Source: Excoecaria cochinchinensis (taxonomy: Eukaryota; Streptophyta; Magnoliopsida; Malpighiales; Euphorbiaceae). From it: a stretch of DNA of 64,000 nucleotides. The stretch lies in contig CANTUQ010000060.1 in assembly GCA_947683425.1 (NCBI GenBank), positions 992,001-1,056,000 on the forward strand, read 5' to 3'. The notes below the pieces were generated by a model that worked only from the letters and a program-made list of their open reading frames with translations, searched no databases and was not told the DNA's origin. This document shows, in pieces, positions 23,573-36,073 of this stretch. The translations under genes were made by a program, and so were the position numbers. How positions within the stretch are numbered: the stretch's first letter is position 1; each line of letters begins with the position of its first letter.

Positions 23573-23690
23573 GCTTAATATATTAAAACCCATATGTATT
23601 TGTATTTAATTTTAAAATTGATAACTGAACTTTTTGAATTTTTATTTCACTATCTGAACTTTGAAAAGTGTAATAATTTACCACCTAAAG
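23573..23690 (+). repeat. Left terminal inverted repeat of the candidate Pack-MULE
   Basis: The sequence starts CTTAATATATTAAA after one base and aligns over about 100 bp with the reverse complement of 36690-36791. There are small indels, and the match ends near TAATAATTTACCACCT. Confidence 0.65.
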
Positions 23691-24036
23691 GAGTGATTGT
23701 GCTAACAATTTACTACCTAATACTGGAGAGTGAAATTCGCGTGATGAGGGAGCGATAGAAATGGAGAAATGAAAACTTTAAATTTAGTTACGCCTATTTC
23801 CGTCGTTAATCCATCAGTAATTTTTATTAATGAATTTTTAATATATTTTCAACAACCACAGCATGCTTCATAGATAAAGAAAAGCATCTAACTAAGCCAC
23901 CATAAGTAGAAGCAAACCAGTTAACATTTTCAGGAAATTGGGAATATAACAAGCTACATCTGTTATGTTACAGGATAAAATAAAAAAGTCAAGGAACAAT
24001 TGGAAGCAAGAGGGAAGAAAAACTTCAGAAACTAAC

Positions 24037-24110
24037 CAAAAAAAGACTGGGAACAAGTCCTTTATAAAGTGCATTCCATCCATCCTCTTTCATAATGGTT
24101 CTTAAGGCAT
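24037..24110 (-). pseudogene. Captured exon of a folate-transporter-like mitochondrial carrier
   Basis: This 74-nt exon-like block is bordered by TTTCAG on the 5' side and GTTAGT on the 3' side. It translates as ALRTIMKEDGWNALYKGLVP followed by SLFL. This is the conserved matrix-helix and PxG-side segment of mitochondrial carrier repeats, closest in my memory to plant folate transporter 1 (AFRTIVKEEGPRALYKGIVP). The expected next exon (the SHGAIQF region) was not found in the adjacent minus-strand DNA, so this is a single orphan exon. It is most likely a captured fragment rather than a working gene. Confidence 0.6.
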
Positions 24111-24492
24111 CTGAAATTTTATTAGACATTGAAGAAAAATTGCATGAGATCAGCAACAATCAAAGTACCAATATAAGCACCTATAGCAAAAGTTTTTGTA
24201 AGAAGAAAATAAAAAATCTAAAATGAATGAATTCTAAGCTTATACCAGGAAATTAAAATAGGTTCCAAACTAAACTGACAAGTCAAACAAAACATAAATC
24301 CGAAATATCATCCAAACACAGACAAAAGATTAAGGAATTTAAAATCATTTACAACCTGAAATAAAAAAAATATATGATAAACATAATGAAATATAAGACG
24401 GAAAAAATGGGCAGAAGCAAACCTCATTATATATTTGCAGGTACGAAACACGAAGAAGAAACTCCCAATTTGGTGTCTAAGGCAGAGATGAA

Positions 24493-25784
24493 TGTTAGAT
24501 TTGTAGGTTTCAAAGACAAACAAGAGGGGGTGAATTGAGTATCTCAAATTATTTTGGCTATTTTTCTAATGGAACATAATTGTATCGAAATACAGAATTC
24601 TGACTATGAACACAAAAATACAATGCAAATAATGTTTAAATTTTCTGCAGGTTCTTTTTCAAACATGATCTCAAAAATAATTCTGAAAAGTGTGTGTATA
24701 TAAATTGTTGTGAATATTTCAAAAATTATTTTAAAGACAATTTTGAAAACCCAAAATTCCAGAATATCAATATAGAGTAGTAGAAAAACAGAGTTTAAGA
24801 AAAGGGAGCAAAATAGCAAACACACAGAATTTATAATGGTTCGGCCAACTTGCCTAGATCCACTACTCAAGATTCACTTCTTGAACTTTTCTCTCCACTC
24901 TTAACTCTTTTAAGGATAAGAGTTAAAGCCAAAAAATAATCTTAGATATGTATATTTACGCACAATCTTTTTCCAAAGTAAAATATAGAAAACACTTACT
25001 ATAATTTTTCTCTTAGGTTCTAGCCAACCTAACTCAAAATATTTTACAAAATAAATTTCATCACAAACAATTACAACAAAAACTATAATCAAATTAAGGA
25101 GAATATGTAAAAAATTAAGTGCAAAAGATGTGAAAAGTGAGATGAACAAAATTAAGCTTTTCTCTTAAGAGACAGAAATGTTTCCCAACTTTTTATAACC
25201 TTCTAATAGGTGAAACAGCATATATTTATACTCAAAAATTCAGTTCTAGGTATTTGAAACATAAACTAGTCGTTTCTAGTCGTTGAAAGACAAAATAGGA
25301 AAAATAGACTAAAACTAGTCGTTAAATAGCCGTTATTTTTGTCCTGTAGTGAAATTAGATTTTTGTTCAGAAATCTAATACTACTAGAAATTTATTTAGA
25401 AAATTGAAACAGACATAAATTGATTTTCGAAAAAATTATTTTCTGACGAAAACCAATTTAGCTCAAAACTCATATTCTGACTTAAAAACATTTTTATGCA
25501 ACTTACAATCTATAAAATGCATGTATGAATGGAAATGATTTGTCTCAATTTGATTTTACAATTTAGTATCCTAATTCCTAATAAACTAAGGCAACTCACC
25601 AATTTGTCTTCTTAAGCCCATGCTTGATATATTTTGATCTTCAGACTATTGATATTTTGCATCAAAAAATATATAGAAAAGTTCATACATACATTTCTTA
25701 GAAAAGAATTCACAATAGAGTTTATTTAAGGTTTGATTATTATCAAAATTATGATGTAGCCTTGAGCCAACCAGATTGGCAATA
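24493..25784 (+). repeat. Solo LTR, copia-like, with terminal base change
   Basis: The block begins TGTTAGATTTGTAGG, has the AAACAAGAGGGGGTGAATTGA and GGTTCGGCCAACTTGCCTA stretches common in large plant copia LTRs, and ends GGCAATA. ATGAA flanks both sides (24488-24492 and 25785-25789). The expected CA end reads TA, consistent with a C-to-T change. No internal coding region is present. Orientation is inferred only from these LTR-like motifs. Confidence 0.55.
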
Positions 25785-25835
25785 ATGAAATAAAGATATA
25801 AATAAATACGTTGAGCCACGTTCCACATAGACTAC

Positions 25836-25900
25836 CTCTTGAATAATACTAAAAGCATCCTCTACTGCCAATGGTATAATCCCAGAGGACCTCTAATCAC
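25836..25900 (-). pseudogene. Captured internal exon of a kinesin-7 motor gene, with nonsense codon
   Basis: A 65-nt block lies between a GGCAG acceptor and a GTAGTC donor. It encodes GD, a stop (TAG, 25893-25895), then RSSGIIPLAVEDAFSIIQE. Plant kinesin-7 motors have GDQ-S-GIIPLA-KD-FSIIQ at this place in the motor domain, ending at the same splice border as I recall. The stop replaces a glutamine codon (CAG to TAG). The rest of the motor domain is absent nearby, so this cannot make a motor. Confidence 0.7.
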
Positions 25901-26039
25901 CTGCCATTTATTACCAATGTAAGCATGTTAGCTGATATAAAATCAATGCATATGTAGACTTATGTTTATAGAGTAAACTTATCCATGCTAATATTGTAAG
26001 CATAGAATATCGAAACTGCACCCCTTAGATGCATATGAA

Positions 26040-26168
26040 TGCTTTTGTTCGATGGAATATACTTGCAAGAGAGCTCTGACTGTCTACAGATGTTTCTAAA
26101 AATTGCTTCGATGATAACGTAGTTGATGAAGAAGGAGAGTTAGCAACTTTCGAACCTTTTGATCCTTG
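26040..26168 (-). pseudogene. Captured kinesin-7 exon 1, main part
   Basis: Read on the minus strand it continues the ATG stub at 36074-36085 and gives QGSKGSKVANSPSSSTTLSS then KQFLETSVDSQSS. This is the serine-rich N-terminus I remember for a plant kinesin-7 subgroup. Similarity fades after that and the frame stops near 26036. The exon is interrupted after its fourth codon by the Athila element, whose CTTTG target duplication is part of the coding sequence. Confidence 0.65.
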
Positions 26169-26173
26169 CTTTG

Positions 26174-27359
26174 TGACAGGTGTCGAATCCGATCAAAATA
26201 AAATTTTCTATTCTTCTAAATTCACAAAATTAAGTATAGCGAATAGGTTCATCTCCACAGGGAATGAGAATAAATTTCCTTATTCTTTTATACTAGAAGT
26301 AACAAAGTGGGGGTTTGGAGAAACGGATTAACAACTAAATTAGATTGAATGCTAGGAAAATAAATGCAGTAAAAATAATTTTAAAGAGAAACATCAATCA
26401 AAGATTCATCTTAGTAGAAATTCAGTTTGTTTGATCATTGAAAAAGAAAACATTTTCTTGAATTCAAATTAGTTAGAATTATTAACAAGCTCTAATAATC
26501 CTTTAAAATAAATTAATGATTAAAACAAGCTCTTTAACCAACGTTCTTATTAATCAATCAATCCTAAATAAGCTCTTAGAATTTGAATGGTAAATAGCAT
26601 TAAGAACATTTTTCTAAAACTAATTCCAATCAATAACACATATGTAGTGTTATTTAAATTGGTACAAATATTTTCTTCACTTTGAATCAGCAACTCATTC
26701 TACTAAACAAAGTGATTTGCCACAAGTATGAAGACACTAAATATGTATGAATTTAACATCTTCAATGATTGACACCATGGATTTCTTGTCCAAATAAATT
26801 GTGTTTTATTTGACCATGAATCCACAAGAGAATTAAATTGCAAAAAATACTTGAATTGAAAATAAGAAAACAAAATAGAAATCTCACAAACAAACTTGAA
26901 TTAAAACCTAAACTTATCTTTGATTGAAAAGAAAATCTTAGCCACTCATGGCTAGAAAAACAATATAGCAATAAATAATTCTGCAGAAAATAAAACTAAG
27001 AAAAGATTCTCCAGCAGAACTCTGTTCAGGCTTACACAAATCTCCTATTTATACTAGATTTTCAACCTCAAATCTGGATGTGGATTGAATTTCAATTTGA
27101 ATTTGAATGATCGTGAGATGCTTAAAATTTGGCTAGAATCAAGGAAGACAAAAATGCGATTTGATTTGAAAATTTCCAGCTTTTCTAATTCGTTGCATCT
27201 GGTCCTGTTTCAAGCATTCTTGAAGTATCTTTTCAATATTAACCTTGATTTTTTAACTCATAAACAAAAAGAGATAATTAATCTAAAGCATTTAAGTTTA
27301 AATCACGATTAATTATGAAGAGATTTTATCAATAAATTTGAATTATTTTGACTTCATCA
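26174..27359 (-). repeat. 3' LTR of Athila element (left copy)
   Basis: 1186-bp copy of 34899-36073, ending ACTTCATCA. The open frame at 26762-26971 has a counterpart in the other LTR at 35487-35696. It is simply shared LTR sequence and not evidence of a gene. Confidence 0.92.
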
Positions 27360-27374
27360 TATTCCCCCACACTT
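27360..27374 (-). other. Polypurine tract of Athila element
   Basis: On the minus strand AAGTGTGGGGGAATA lies directly before the 3' LTR start TGATGAAG, as expected for the plus-strand primer. Confidence 0.75.
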
Positions 27375-29669
27375 ATTCTTTGCTTGTCCTCAAGCAGAAC
27401 ATATTCCCTGAAACAAAATTAAATACTTACTCCTTTTTCTTTGATCTTTCAAACTCATCACATATTACAAATCAAAATTACTTCAACAAGCCAATCATAA
27501 ATCTATAATTGAAAATTTATATTCTATTCAAAAGAATATCTGCTCAATCTCAACAATTTTCAATTATATCAAGTAAGTAAGATCTAAGCTTTCTCACAAG
27601 AGTTTCACTCGATTCCCACAAGTGTTTAAGGTGTGGTGTATAAGCACTCAAAACACAACATAAAAAGATGTTACCATAAGCTTGAAAGTACGTCAACAAT
27701 TCTACTAGTAACATGATTTTTATGCATCAATCAAAAAGGGGCTTTTAAATGGGTTGTAATGAGGCTTGGGTAGAGGGTATGGAAAAATGTTATTTAGGTA
27801 AAAAGTCATCAAGAGTTTTCTTTCTTTTTTTTTTTAATTTAGAGATTTCAACAGTATAAAAAAAATTCTAAACATGTGGAAACAATGCTGAAAATAGTGT
27901 ACCTTTTACGACATCTGATTGAGGACTCATACACTTTAATCATATCTCACACTTTCTTTTGGATTTGATTTTTTTCCACGAAACATAATATTTCTATGAA
28001 AGAGAACCGTTATTCTCATATCAACAAGCAAATTCTTTTGATGACAAAAAAGGTTCTTTGGGGGTAATGTAAGGCTAGTGACTAAATTGATGTAAATTCA
28101 AAGAAAATGTCAAGCTCAAAATGGGTTATCTAATGGAATTTCTTGGGTAAGGCTATTTGAGAGTTCAAATTGGGGTAATCCTAATGCCCTTTTATCATTT
28201 TAATGCATAAATTTTAGTTAAATGAAGTTTCAAAGTGTATGCAAAATCAAGTTCTAGAACATGCAAGCTATGCTGGAAATCACATCAAAAAGAAAAATAT
28301 ATAGTTTAAGATGATGGTTCAAAAGCTCACAGGTGGATAAATTGATGCTTAATTCTCACATAATTATCAATCAAATCAATTATCAACATTGGCAAAAAAA
28401 CATTTGTAATAGAAGATAAATCTCAATTACTATTCACAATTGAATTTTGAACAATATTTGGCATCTAATGCAATTGATATTTTTTAGATACCCAGAAAAA
28501 AAAATTTCAGCTTTAATTCTTGGTTCAAAAAATATATTTGCAAAGAATCAAAACAAAATTTGAGCCTAAAAAGAATCAATTCAAGTCAAAGTGATCCAAA
28601 AATAAACAGAGTCTTAAAGCATACTTCAAAAAAATCATGCATAAGTTTCACAAGCAGATCATGCATAAGTTTCACAAACAGATCAATTACCAGAATATCC
28701 CCCCCCCCCCCCCCACACACACACTTAGTCTCTACATTGTCCCTAATGTAAAAAATAGGATCAAAATACATAAAAAAATAAAACAAAATACTGCCCTAAA
28801 AATTATATGCACGAATTGTTCATCAATTTTAGCAGGTTACTCACAAGCATTACGCAATCTACAAATTCAAAAATGAACAGTTGGAGAAAGGAATAATGGG
28901 TTATGGTGATTTGATTCTGACGAGATTAAATGGTGGACGAACAGGTCGGCACTAGTTGGCCCGGCTGTATTGATGGTGTGCCTTCAGCTCCGATTTTTGG
29001 AAATCACCATGGTGAAGAGGTGCAAATTTTTGGCAGTGAATGGCAAGAAAACGAAAAGGGAACGATAAGGAGGTAGGCAGCGGCTGCAAAGAGGAGGCGG
29101 GCAGCTAGGGTTTAGCTTTGGAAGAGAATATCTGCTAGAGAGAAAATGGATAGAGAAAGAAGCAGAGAGGGGTTAATAGTAAAAAGTCAAAAATTAACAA
29201 AGTAAAAAGAATAAAAACTACTAAAACTTAACTCTAAATAATAGGTAGTAAAAACAAGTGAAAAAACTAAAAGGTAATAACTTTATTTTCCATTTTACAT
29301 GGCCATCAATTTCACAATACCACCAGCCCCATGCTCAGTTATGAATGTTCATACTTTTCTTTTTACCTCAACTGGAGGTTGAAGAAACAGTAAAAACTTA
29401 ACTATAAGTTCACAGTTAAAATGGAAAAGTTCTAAAACCTAGCTTTAGACATGTTTTGCTGCATTCGACCTGCAGAATTCAACAACTCAATTTATTAGCT
29501 TGAAATAAATAAATAAATAAAATTGAAATTAAACTAAATAACTATAAAACTAAGCCATTGAAATCCTAAACAATCAATTGGATTGCCTCCCAATAAGCAC
29601 CTAATTTATTGTCTTTGGCTTGACAATGTGATCTCTTTATGTCTGGTAATTTGGTGCTTCCACCATTGC
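27375..29669. other. Athila region between integrase and 3' LTR, no ORF
   Basis: Athila elements often carry an envelope-like gene here. I see no long frame on the minus strand. The stretch holds a C-run of about 16 followed by CA repeats (near 28699-28724) and a GC-richer segment at 28900-29160. Confidence 0.6.
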
Positions 29670-30903
29670 CTATTCCATATTGCAGACCTGAAATCCTTCA
29701 TAATAAGGCTTTTGACGGTGTCCATTAACCTTAAACACTTTTTTAGTACTTAAGCTCTTAATTTCTACAGTACCATGTGAAAAAACATTAGTAACGACAA
29801 AAGGAGCTGCCCATCTCGACCTCAATTTTTCAGGAAATAATTTAAGTCTAGAATGATATAACATAACTTTTTGACCAATTGAAAAAAAATTTCTGGAAAT
29901 ATTTTGATAATGAAAAATTTTTGTTTTTTCTTTATAAATTTTTAAGTTTTCATAGGCATCATTCCTTATTTCCTCCAATTCCTGAAGCTGTAAGTTACGG
30001 TGATTTCCAGTCTCATCAATTGTCATATTACATTGTTTAATGGCCCAATAAGCCTTGTGTTCCAATTCAACAGGAAGATGGCATGGCTTACCAAAGATTA
30101 ATTGGTAAGGAGACATCCTTGTTGGCATTTTATATGCTTTTTGGTATGCCCAAAGAGCATCCTCAAGGCATGTGCTCCAATCTTTCCTGCCTGGGCTTAC
30201 TGTTTTTTCCAGAATCGATTTAATTTCTCTGTTTGAGACTTTTGCCTGGCCATTTGTTTGTGGATGATAGGATTTTGACACCTTGTGTGTCACGCTGTAC
30301 TTCTTTAACAAGACTTCCATCATTTTATTACAGAAATGGGTTCCATGGTCACTGATTAGTCCTCTTGGTGTTCCATGTCTTGCAAAAATTTGATTTTTAA
30401 TAAAGCCTACAACACTTAGCATCATCAGTCCTAATTGCTTTTGCCTCAATCCATTTTGACACATAATCGACTGCTAATAAAAAGTATGAATTGCCAAAGG
30501 AAGATGAAAATGGTCCAATGAAATCAATTCCCCATACATCGAATATTTCACATACTAAAATAGGACTCATGGGCATTTGATTCTTGTAACTTAAATTTCC
30601 TATCCTTTGACAATTTGAACATGATTTACAAAATATATAGCAATCACGAAATAAGTTAGGCCAAAAGAAACCACATTCTAGCACTTTACGTGTTGTCCTC
30701 TTGGAACCGAAATGTCCCCCACACTCATATGAATGACAAAATTCAATAATGGTTGAAATTTCACTTTCAAGAACACACCTGCGAATCAAACCATCAGAAC
30801 AATATTTCGACAAATATGGATCCCATACATAATACTTACAGTCACTTTTAATCTTATCTTTTTGGGCTTGAGTTAAATCATTAGGCAGTGTCCTAGTGAC
30901 CAT
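29670..30903 (-). pseudogene. Athila integrase (broken)
   Basis: Two overlapping frames (30397-30903 and 29670-30464) show a frameshift near 30400-30460. The first has an H..H then CKSCSNCQ zinc finger and the first catalytic Asp in GIDFIGPF. The second has the second Asp in LISDHGTHF. The third catalytic position reads NGQAKVSNRE, with Lys where Glu is expected, so the active site is lost. Confidence 0.88.
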
Positions 30904-30970
30904 GTAATTGACTATGTCAGTGTACTATAGGGTTGAATTTTGTAAATAAAAAAGATGTTCATCAGGAAAT

Positions 30971-32544
30971 TTATCGCCCAGCGGGCATTGGTTCTTCACC
31001 ATTTTCTAGCCTACTTAAATGGTTAGCAATTGAATTTTTTGCTCCCTTTTTGTCTCGAATTTCTAAGTCAAATTCTTGTAGTAAAAGAATCCACCTTAGT
31101 AATCTTGGCTTTGCTTCCTTCTTTCTCAGTAGGTACTTTAAGGCTGCATGATCAGAATAAATTATGACTTTAGTACCCAAAAAATATGATCTGAATTTTT
31201 CTAAAGCAAAAATTATAGCAAATAATTATTTTTCAGTCGTTGAGTAATTTTGTTAAGTCCTATCAAGGGTCCTTGAAGCATAATATATGGCATGAGCAGC
31301 TCTTCCACTTTGATGTCCGAGAACTGCGCCGACGACATAATTGCTGGCGTTGCACATGACTTCGAAAGGCAACTCCCAATTGGTCGGCTGAATTACAGGA
31401 GCTGAGGTCAACATCTCTTTCAATTTTTCAAAAGATTTCTTACAGTCTTCACCAAATTCAAAGGGTACATCTTTTTATAGCAATTTGTACAAAGATTGTA
31501 CAATATTTGAGAAATCTTTAATAAATCTTCTATAAAAACCTGTATGGCCAAGAAAAGCATGAACTTTCTGCAAACAAGTGGGGTAAGACAAAAATTTTAT
31601 AAGATCAATTTTAGACTTATCAACTTCTAGGCCTCGTGAAGACACAATGTGGCCAATTATTAGCCCTTGATCCATCATAAAATGGCATTTTTCATAGTTT
31701 AAAACTGGATTTTTCTCAAATTTTTCTCAATGCATATTTGCAAAACTTTCACCAAATTTTTTAGGCACAAATCAAATGAGTCTCCATAGATAGTGAAATC
31801 GTTCATAAAGACTTCAATTATACTCTCAACATAGTCAGAAAATATACTTACCATGCACCGTTGAAACGTTGTCGGTGCATTATGCAAACCGAATGGCATG
31901 CGACGATAGGCAAATGTACCAAATGGGCAGGTGAAAGTTGTCTTTTCCTGATCCTTTGGCCCTATTGGCACTTGGTGAAAACCTAAATAATAATCAAGAC
32001 AACAATAGTGAGATTTTCCTGCTAATCTTTCAAGCATTTGGTCAACAAAAGGAAGGGAAAAATGATCTTTTCTTGTGGAAGCATTTAGTTTTCTGTAATC
32101 AATACAAACTCTCCATCCATTTTGGATTCCAGTTGGAACTAACTCACCATCATTATTCTCTCCAACCGTAAAACCGGTCTTTTTGGGCACTATATGAATG
32201 GGACTTACCCAATTGCTGTCAAAAATTGAAAAAATTATACCAGTGTCTAAGAGTCATAGGATATCCTTCTTTACAACTTCTATCATAGGTGGATTAAGTC
32301 TTCTTTGTGTTTGTCTTAAAGGCTTACTTCCTTCTTCAAGTAAAACTCTGTGCATACAAATAGAAGGGCTGATTCCCTTTATATCAGCCATTGTCCAACC
32401 TATTGCTTCTTTGTGGTCCCTAAGCACACGAATCAACTGCTCCTCTTCAAAATTACTGAGTTTGCTTGAAATCACTATTGGCAATGTCTGATTATCACCT
32501 AAATAGACATATTTGAGGTGATTTGGCAATGTTGGTGCCTGCAA
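30971..32544 (-). pseudogene. Athila reverse transcriptase and RNase H (broken)
   Basis: The pieces at 32254-32544, 31699-32190, 31475-31678 and 30971-31180 follow the RT/RNase H order: a VCIDYRKLNASTRKDHF start, PFGTFAYRRMPFGLHNAPTT, the catalytic box, HTGFYRRFIKDFS, and an RNase H end IYSDHAALKYLL. The catalytic box reads VFMNDFTIYG where the family has FMDD, so one catalytic Asp is replaced by Asn. There is a frameshift near 31690 and several stops. Confidence 0.88.
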
Positions 32545-32619
32545 AATTGAAGGTAAAAGTTTAGAATAACTATTTTGAAGATCAATAAAAGAAACATTAT
32601 TATTTAATATTTTAAGTGA

Positions 32620-33284
32620 TTAAATCTCTAAAATTGTCGCTTTTAAATCTTCTGGAACAAGAGTTTGTTCTTCTAATTTTTCCAGCTCCTTGGGGGAAAG
32701 ACTTTTACAAATTGTGATCCCTAGTTTGTCTTCCATGGTCAACTCTGATACTTGTTGTGCCAAACTATCTATAACATTTACAACAAAAACAGAGTCAGTT
32801 TCATAAGGAAATTTCATGGAATCATGTATATTAAATCATCCTCCATGTTCAACACATAAAAATATGCAGGAAACACAAGATTGTTAACTTGAACAAGAAC
32901 ATCTTCCAACACTCCATCCGGATATGTATTTGACCTGTTAGCTAATTGGATAATGACATTAGTTGCCTTAAGTTTTCCTGCATTTAAAGAGTGATAAATA
33001 AAATTAGGCATGACGTTTATAGAAGCACCTAAATCTATCATCGCTCTTTCTATTTTCATGTTGCCAATCTTACATGGTATGGTAAACATTCCGGGATCTT
33101 TACATTTTTGTGGAATTTTTCTTTGAAAAACTGCCGAAATGTTTTCATTCACAACAATTTTTTCATTTCCTCTCAATTTTCTTTTAGAAGTGAGTAATTC
33201 TTTTAAAAAAATCGCATAGCTTGGCACTTGTTTTATAGCATCCAGAAGAGGAATATTCACTTCAATTCTTTTAAAAACATCCAA
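32620..33284 (-). pseudogene. Athila aspartic protease and start of pol (broken)
   Basis: The protease frame (32814-33284) has a KIPQKCKDPGMFTIPCKIGN stretch and the active-site region MIDLGASINVMP, followed by the flap-like NTYPDGVLEDVLVQV segment. The next frame (32620-32817) overlaps in another phase, marking a frameshift near 32815. Confidence 0.82.
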
Positions 33285-33404
33285 AATTTCCTTTTCTTTT
33301 TGTTCTTTCTTTGATTTAGCAAATCGATTAAGGAAAATCAGGAGTACTTACCACAGGATTAATGGGTTGTCCAGGGCTGTTGGTCTCTTTTTCAATTTTT
33401 TCTT

Positions 33405-34847
33405 CTATTGCATTTTTTGGGGTTGCTCTTTAGGTTCTTTCAACTCCTTCCCAATACGCAAAGTGATGGCACTTGCATTTTTCTTGGGATTTATCACCGA
33501 TTGAGATGGCAACTTACCAAAATTTTGTGACTCAATTCTTCCTACTGATGTTGCTAACTGGCTCATTTGTTTTTCCAAATTTTGTATGCTTGCTTCGGTT
33601 TTCTGCTGAAATTGTTGAGTGTTAGTTGCAAGATCTGTAACTATTTGTTCAAAAGACATACTTTTAGGTTGAAATGAAGGAGCTGAAGCTGGTGATTTTG
33701 GGTACGTTGACTGCTGAAAATTTGGAAATTTTTGTCCATAGCTGAAGTTTAGGTGTTGACGCCATCCAGGATTATGAGTTTGAGAGTACGGATCATACCT
33801 CATTTGACCTTGATAATCACCTATAGCCTTTACTTGTTCGAAATTTTCTTCTTGAAGATTTGGGTACATGTCAGTTGGATGTCCAAAGTGAGAACAAACA
33901 TCACAAGCCTTTGCTTGTTGTTGATTTCCTACACATAATTGTTGCATGAGATTAGTCAAATTATCAATCCTTTGTTCAATGGAATTAATACTTACTTCAT
34001 GGACTCTTTTTGTCAGTTCCTGTCTCACTCTAAATTGTTGCGTATTGGCAGCTATTTTAGAGATTAATTGCTTTGCTTGAGTTAAAGTAACTTCTACTAA
34101 CGCTCCTCCACTTGCAGCGTCTATCATATTGCGATCAATAGGCTATAAACCTTCATAAAAATATTGAATTAGCAATTGATCACTTATTTGATGCTGGGGA
34201 AAACTTACACATAATTGATTAAAACGTTCCCAATACTCATGTAAGGATTTGCCTTGAAGTTGACGGGCTCCACATATCTCTTTTCTTATCGAAGTTGCTC
34301 TATTTGTTGGAAAAAATTGCTCAAGGAAGAGTTTCTTCAATTAGCTCCATGTTGTGATCGAGCCAGAAGGAAGGTAATACAACTAGTCCTTGGCTTTGTC
34401 TGTTAGAGAAAAAGGGAATGCACGTAATTTTACTTGTTCTTCCGAAATCCCTTGCAGTTTCATGCTTGCGCAAACAACATGAAATTCCTTCAAATGCTTA
34501 TGTGGATCTTCCCCTAAAAGTCCACGGAAGGTTAGAAGTAAGTGGATAAAACCATACTTTATTTCAAAATTTACCTCAAGAGCAGGAAAATCAATGCATA
34601 GGGGCTGATGGTTCATGTCTGGAGTGCCCATTTCTTTTAAAGTTGGCTCACGAGCTCCCATATTTGCTGCTGGATTTTGATCTTGAACTGTTGGTCTTGA
34701 AGTTAATTCACCAGCTAAGCTGATTTCGGATATAGAAGTCGTTGTAGGGACTGTTGGATTTTCATGGCTTTCTTTTCTATTTCTTCGAGCCGTCTTCTCG
34801 ATTTCTGGATCAAATATCAAATTTTCTGTATGAGAAGATCGAGGCAT
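33405..34847 (-). pseudogene. Athila Gag (stops in one frame)
   Basis: Three pieces (34383-34847, 34143-34340, 33405-34127) lie in the same frame and are split by TAG/TAA codons, several at places where the family has Trp or Leu. The core contains LRAFPFSLTDKAKD, FLEQFFPTNRATSIRKEI and the MIDAASGGALV motif. The zinc knuckle reads CDVCSHFGHPTDMY, lacking its last Cys. Confidence 0.85.
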
Positions 34848-34876
34848 AAGACATAAAACTAATTAATTCACACCAC

Positions 34877-34894
34877 TCCCCGGCAACGGCACCA
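34877..34894 (-). other. Primer-binding site of Athila element
   Basis: On the minus strand TGGTGCCGTTGCCGGGGA lies four bases inside the 5' LTR. It matches the tRNA-Asp-type site usual for Athila except for one base (TGGC to TGGT). Confidence 0.8.
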
Positions 34895-34898
34895 AATT

Positions 34899-36073
34899 TG
34901 ACAGGTGTCAAATCCGATCAAAATAAAATTTTCTATTCTTCTAAATTCACAAGATTAAGTATAGCGAATAGGTTCATCTCTACAGGGAATGAGAATCAAT
35001 TTGCTTATTCTTTTATACTAGAAGTAACAAAGTGGGGGTTTGGAGAAACGGATTAACAACTAAATTAGATTGAATGCTAGGAAAATAAATGCAGTAAAAA
35101 TAATTTTAGAGAGAAACATCAATCAAAGATTCGTCTTAGTAGAAATTCATTTTGTTTGATCATTGAAAAAGAAAACATTTTCTTGAATTCAAATTAGTTA
35201 GAATTATTAACATGCTCTAATAATCCTTTAAAATAAATTGATGATTAAAATAAACTCTTTAACCAACATTCTTATTAATCAATCAATCCTAAATAAGCTC
35301 TTAGAATTTGAATGGTAAATAGCATTAAGAACATTTTTGTAAAACTAATTCTAATCAGTAACACATATGTAGTGTTATTTAAATTGGTACAAATATTTTC
35401 GTCACTTTGAATCAGCAACTCATTCTACTAAGCAAAGTGATTTGCCACAAGTATGAAGACTCTAAATATGTACGAATTTAACATCTTCAATGACTAACAC
35501 CATGGCTTTCTTGTCCAAATAAATTGTGTTTTATTTGACCATAAATCGACAAGAGAATTAACTTGCAAAAAATACTTGAATTGAAAATAAGAAAATAAAA
35601 TAGAAATCTCACAAATAAACTTGAATTAAAACCTAAACTTATATTTGATTGAAAAGAAAATCTTAGCCACTCATGGCTAGAAAAACAATATAGCAATAAA
35701 TAATTCTGCAGAAAATAGAACTAAGAAAAGATTTCCCAACAGAACTCTGTTCAGGCTTACACAAAGATCCTCTTTATACTAGATTTTCAACCTCAAATCT
35801 GGAATTTCAATTTGAATTTGAATGATGGTGAGATGCTCAAATTTTGGCCAGAATCAAGGAAGACAAAAATGTGATTTGATTTGAAAATTTTCGGCTTTTC
35901 TAATTCGTTGCATCTTGTCCTGTTTCCAGCATTCTTGAAGTATCTTTTCAATATTAACATTGATTTTCTACCTGAAAACAAAAAGAGATAATTAATCTAA
36001 AGTATTTAAGTTTAAATCAAGATTAATTATGAAGAGATTTTATCAAAAAATTTGAATTATTTTGACTTTATCA
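34899..36073 (-). repeat. 5' LTR of Athila element (right copy)
   Basis: 1175-bp copy with scattered substitutions and small indels relative to the left LTR. It is older-looking than the Tat pair. It starts TGACAGGTGTC and ends ACTTTATCA. Confidence 0.92.

Larger units (their letters stand above)
26174..36073 (-). mobile_element. Athila-lineage Ty3/gypsy retrotransposon (degenerate)
   Basis: LTRs of 1186 and 1175 bp begin TGACAGGTGTC and end ATCA. The element is flanked by a perfect CTTTG duplication (26169-26173 and 36074-36078). Gag, protease, RT, RNase H and integrase read on the minus strand. The lineage follows from the gag segment with NFEIKYGF and the MIDAASGGALV motif, the protease DLGASINVMP, the RT FM-DDF-type motif and a primer-binding site matching the usual Athila type. 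No envelope-like ORF is seen between integrase and the 3' LTR. Many stops and at least three frameshifts show it is inactive. Confidence 0.93.

Noticed and set aside
28699..28724. C-run plus CA repeat as a structured or regulatory site
   Set aside because: Simple homopolymer and dinucleotide repeat within a dead Athila element; no further support.
27375..29669. Envelope-like gene expected for Athila
   Set aside because: No long minus-strand frame or membrane segment series found, so none is annotated.
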